Source: Mesorhizobium silamurunense
GTDB taxonomy: Bacteria; Pseudomonadota; Alphaproteobacteria; Rhizobiales; Rhizobiaceae
DNA length: 53,200 bases
Direction of reading: 5' to 3'
Assembly (NCBI RefSeq): GCF_014843825.1
Contig: NZ_JHQR01000232.1
Location: 1-53,200 of the forward strand
Shown here: positions 50,385 through 53,200 of the stretch, piece by piece
Layout of the letters: each line of letters begins with the position of its first letter
How positions within the stretch are numbered: the stretch's first letter is position 1
The notes under the pieces: model-generated
The model's database searches: none
What the model saw: only the letters and a program-made list of their open reading frames with translations
What the model was told of the DNA's origin: nothing
Position numbers and translations under genes: made by a program

Positions 50385-50519
50385 CGGATCTGTCCTTTGC
50401 GTGGATAGGCCCCAGCCGCTCGCGCCAGCATAGGTTGAGACGATAGCAGCCATCAACGTCAAACCGGTGACGTGGCAACCAAAGTATGAGTGGTGGTGAT
50501 TGGCGAAAGAGGAGCGCGC

Positions 50520-50733
50520 AATCTCCCCAAGTGGAGGAGAAGCCTGGTGCACCTCCGCAGCTGCTGGGGAGGACGGGCAGGCAGAGGGGGGACGCTGTCC
50601 GCCGGCCTCTCAGTCGTTCACAGGCGAAGCCTGAGACTGTTTTGCGGGATCAATTTGGATCAGCAGGTGCTCCATCTGGCGTCCCTCCGGTCTGCCGGCC
50701 GTCTCCCCCGCGAGCGGGGAGATTGGCGGTGCC
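50520..50733. repeat. Pair of inverted palindromic repeat copies
   Basis: A left copy (ATCTCCCCAAGTGGAGGAGA and a GAGGGGGGACGCTGTCC segment) and a right copy (GTCCCTCCGGTCTGCCGGCC, then GTCTCCCCCGCGAGCGGGGA) face each other. They belong to the CTCCC...GGGAG type. A minus-strand frame (50610-50867, MIRYLALAFIFFQVATTAAL) begins like a signal or membrane segment but its distal half is encoded by the repeat, so it is not called as a gene. Confidence 0.6.
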
Positions 50734-51004
50734 AGCGCCGAGCTTACTGGTTCAGTCAAGGAGAGCGCTCCAGCGGTGTCGCCCGCGAACAAAACCACCT
50801 GCGTCGCCAGCGCGGCTGTTGTAGCGACCTGGAAAAAGATGAAAGCGAGCGCGAGATAGCGGATCACGGGCCTGCAAACGCTTCGGGCCGCAACTGGTTC
50901 CAGTCCCGGTGCGCTTTTTGTCGAATAATCCGAAGCCGCACGGCTGCGGATCGTCGGTGCCTGGCTCTTGCGAAGCGCCGACGTCCTGTGCAAAAGCGCG
51001 GCCC

Positions 51005-52882
51005 ATGCTTATCATCAACGACCTCTCGCTGCGCATGGCGGGGCGCCTGCTTCTCGACCATGCCTCGCTGACCTTGCCGGCCGGCACCAAGGCCGGTCTC
51101 GTCGGCCGCAACGGCACCGGCAAGACGACGCTGTTCAAGGCGATCACCGGCGATTTCCCTTCCGAGACCGGCTCGATCAGCCTGCCGAAAAACACCCGCA
51201 TCGGCCAGGTGGCGCAGGAAGCGCCCGGCACCGAGGAGCCGCTGATCGAGATCGTGCTGAAAGCCGATGTCGAACGTCAGGCGCTGCTCGAAGAGGAGAA
51301 GACTGCGAGCGATCCGCATCGCATCGCCGAGATCCACACGCGGCTCGTCGACATCGACGCGCATTCGGCCGAATCCCGCGCCGCCACTATCCTTGCCGGC
51401 CTTGGCTTCGACGACGCCGCGCAGAAGCGGCCCGCCTCGTCCTTTTCCGGCGGCTGGCGCATGCGTGTGGCGCTTGCGGCGGTGCTGTTTTCCGAGCCGG
51501 ACCTTCTGCTGCTCGACGAGCCGACCAACTATCTCGACCTCGAAGGAACGCTGTGGCTGGAGAACTACGTTTCCAAATATCCGCACACCGTGCTCTTGAT
51601 CTCGCACGACCGCGACCTGCTCAACCGCGCCGTCAATTCGATCGTCCATCTCGACCAGAAGAAGCTGATCTTCTGGCGCGGCGGCTACGACCAGTTCGAG
51701 CGGCAACTGACCGAGCAGCGCGAATTGCAGGAAAAGAGCCGCGCCAAGCAGGAGGCGGCGCGCAAGCATATGGAGTCCTTCGTCGAGCGTTTCCGCGCCA
51801 AGGCCTCCAAGGCGAGGCAGGCGCAATCCAGGCTGAAGGCGCTGGAGAAGATGAAGCCGATCGCAGCCATCATGAATGACACGGTGCGGCCGTTCTCCTT
51901 CCCCGAGCCGGTCAAGACGGTGGCCTCGCCGATCATTGCGCTCAATAGCGTCAATGTCGGGTACAGCGAGGGCAATCCGGTCCTGAAGAAGATGACGCTG
52001 CGCATCGATGCCGACGACCGCATCGCGCTGCTCGGCGCCAACGGCAACGGCAAGTCGACCTTCGCCAAGCTGCTCGCCGGCCGCCTCAAGGCCGAGACCG
52101 GCACCATGACCATTGCGCCGGGGCTGAAGGTGGCGATCTTCGCCCAGCACCAGCTCGACGACCTGCGCCACGAGGAAAGCGCCTATGAGCACGTGCGCCG
52201 GCTGATGCCGGAGGCGCCCGAAGCCAAGGTGCGCTCCCGCGTCGCCCAGTTCGGGCTCTCGACCGAGAAGATGAACACCGCCGCCAAGGACCTGTCGGGC
52301 GGCGAGAAGGCCCGGCTGCTGATGGGGCTCTCGGCCTTTGACGGACCAAACCTCTTCATCCTCGACGAGCCGACCAACCACCTCGACATCGACAGCCGTG
52401 AATCGCTGATCCATGCGCTCAACGATTTCCCCGGCGCCGTCATCCTGATCTCGCACGACCGGCATCTGCTCGAAGCGACGGCCGACCGGCTGTGGCTGGT
52501 CAAGGACGGCGCGGTCAATCCTTACGACGGCGACCTGGAGGACTATAAAACCCTGGTCACCGGCGTTTCCTCAAACCGCCGCGAGCAGAAGGAAGCGGAC
52601 AAGGCGTCCAAGGCGGACCGCCGCCGCGAGGCGGCCGCCCGACGCTCAGCACTCGAACCGCTCGCCAAGGAAATCCGCGCCACCGAAGCGCTGATGGACC
52701 GTATCCGCAAGCGCATCGACCTGATCGAAGACGAGCTCGCCAACCCGGTCGTCTACGAGAAGGACCCCTCGACCGCGACGCGCTTGGCCAAGGAGCGCTC
52801 GCAACTCGCCGCCACACTCGCCACCAACGAGGACAAATGGCTGACGATGTCGACGGAGTATGAGGAAGGCATCGCGGAGTAG
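51005..52882 (+). CDS. ABC-F family ATPase (Uup/EttA-like)
   Basis: The 625-residue protein has two ABC domains and no membrane part. Domain 1: GLVGRNGTGKTTLF, SSFSGGWRMRVALA, LLLLDEPTNYLDL. Domain 2: ALLGANGNGKSTFAK, LSGGEKARLLMG, LFILDEPTNHLDI. The linker between them (EAARKHMESFVERFRAKASK) is typical, and a charged coiled-coil tail (about 540-625) suggests Uup. ABC-F proteins act on ribosomes or on DNA. ATG 51005 matches the family start MLIINDLSLRMAG. Confidence 0.93.
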   Translation: MLIINDLSLRMAGRLLLDHASLTLPAGTKAGLVGRNGTGKTTLFKAITGDFPSETGSISLPKNTRIGQVAQEAPGTEEPLIEIVLKADVERQALLEEEKTASDPHRIAEIHTRLVDIDAHSAESRAATILAGLGFDDAAQKRPASSFSGGWRMRVALAAVLFSEPDLLLLDEPTNYLDLEGTLWLENYVSKYPHTVLLISHDRDLLNRAVNSIVHLDQKKLIFWRGGYDQFERQLTEQRELQEKSRAKQEAARKHMESFVERFRAKASKARQAQSRLKALEKMKPIAAIMNDTVRPFSFPEPVKTVASPIIALNSVNVGYSEGNPVLKKMTLRIDADDRIALLGANGNGKSTFAKLLAGRLKAETGTMTIAPGLKVAIFAQHQLDDLRHEESAYEHVRRLMPEAPEAKVRSRVAQFGLSTEKMNTAAKDLSGGEKARLLMGLSAFDGPNLFILDEPTNHLDIDSRESLIHALNDFPGAVILISHDRHLLEATADRLWLVKDGAVNPYDGDLEDYKTLVTGVSSNRREQKEADKASKADRRREAAARRSALEPLAKEIRATEALMDRIRKRIDLIEDELANPVVYEKDPSTATRLAKERSQLAATLATNEDKWLTMSTEYEEGIAE

Positions 52883-52892
52883 GGCGAGAATA

Positions 52893-53070
52893 ATCTCCCC
52901 CCTTGTGGGGGAGATGCCCAGGAGGGCAGAGGGGGGCGCTGTCCCGCCAGCCTATCAGCTATAGCGGCCACCGTTGGATGGTTTCAGATCAAGAGCCGAT
53001 TACCAGAGGTGGCGTTCCTTCGCGCCCCCCCTCTGGCCTGCCGGCCATCTCCCCCACAGGGGGGAGATGG
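52893..53070. repeat. Inverted pair of CTCCCC palindromic repeats
   Basis: The left copy (52893-52951, CTCCCCCCTTGTGGGGGAG, then GGGCAGAGGGGGGCGC) and the right copy (53019-53070, GCGCCCCCCCTCTGGCCTG, then ATCTCCCCCACAGGGGGGAG) are inverted relative to each other. They fill the convergent gap between the ABC-F gene and the partial gene at the window end. Confidence 0.75.
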
Positions 53071-53077
53071 GCAGCTT

Positions 53078-53200
53078 CTACCCCGCCAGCCTCACCTCAA
53101 CCGCTTGCGCCCGCGCCAGGCATCGCTCCTGGTCGCGCGGGCGGCCGAGTTCGGCGTAGCGGGCGGCCGCTTCGCGCAACAGCGCGGAGGCCTGGTCGCT
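53078..53200 (-). CDS. C-terminal fragment of an unknown protein (cut by window edge)
   Basis: Forty residues precede a stop at 53078: SDQASALLREAAARYAELGR, then PRDQERCLARAQAVEVRLAG. The alternating Ala/Leu/Arg helix pattern resembles a final TPR-like repeat. The start lies outside the window, so no function can be assigned. Confidence 0.6.
   Translation of the reverse strand, partial: SDQASALLREAAARYAELGRPRDQERCLARAQAVEVRLAG

Noticed and set aside
50610..50867. Possible small minus-strand membrane protein beginning MIRYLALAFIFFQVATTAAL
   Set aside because: The start is attractive, but the C-terminal half is encoded by a palindromic repeat and no ribosome site is clear; conservation would be needed to call it.
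50864..52465. Minus-strand frame of 533 codons opposite the ABC-F gene
   Set aside because: Fully antisense to two complete ABC domains; composition is that of a shadow frame.
1..53200. tRNA, rRNA, CRISPR, transposase, integrase, restriction or toxin-antitoxin genes
   Set aside because: Looked for in the reading frames and non-coding gaps on both strands and none was recognised; small RNAs other than the fluoride riboswitch cannot be excluded by eye.

Overview
The window reads as chromosomal DNA of a high-GC alphaproteobacterium of the Rhizobiales, most likely Mesorhizobium or a close relative. This is inferred from gene content and repeats, not from a search: DUF995, DUF982 and MucR/Ros-type proteins, an Omp25/31-like porin, full and near-consensus CtrA boxes, and small intergenic palindromes of the type common in these genomes. 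No rRNA, tRNA, CRISPR array, transposase or integrase was seen. Coding density is high and both strands are used.

Region by region. 0-2.3 kb: an ATP-grasp protein cut by the window edge, an M20 amidohydrolase and a frameshifted AraC regulator. 2.3-15.1 kb: a surface-polysaccharide locus. It holds a GH26-like secreted glycanase divergent from a large membrane GT2 synthase, with two consensus CtrA boxes between them; a lipid-linked sugar operon (GT39-type transferase, flippase-like protein, GT2); a galE-uxs pair making nucleotide sugars; and two copies each of a DUF995 secreted protein and a small lipoprotein sharing a C-terminal Cys motif. 15.3-18.6 kb: an AhpD-like protein divergent from a TetR regulator over two identical-type operators, then an unknown membrane protein, rlmJ and a small membrane protein. 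18.6-27.3 kb: a P63C pseudogene, AraC, VOC, DoxX, a secreted protein, an FAD monooxygenase with a TetR regulator, an H1-like Ala/Lys/Pro protein, a GST, TfoX-N, GFA and a porin.

27.7-32.8 kb: a housekeeping run (SDR, uvrC, pgsA, moaD, moaE, then a YbaY/META protein), with overlaps or very short gaps between several members. 33.0-35.4 kb: two periplasmic proteins (one a cupredoxin) and a fluoride operon (riboswitch, two crcB, DUF190). 35.4-44.6 kb: ndk, small unknowns, GST, DinB, a diguanylate cyclase, a GIY-YIG-like protein, a cluster of small ORFs and a UvrD-type helicase. 44.9-48.1 kb: a LysR regulator divergent from a putative 2-oxoglutarate/Fe(II) oxygenase that overlaps an EamA exporter. 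48.4-53.2 kb: a MucR-family regulator, an LprI-like protein, an ABC-F ATPase and the C-terminus of an unknown protein.

The signals most worth a second look are the CtrA boxes at the glycan locus, the paired DUF995/lipoprotein sets, a palindromic repeat read in frame inside the EamA transporter, compensatory base changes between copies of a hairpin repeat, and the oxygenase-exporter pair. All family assignments were made by eye from sequence motifs.
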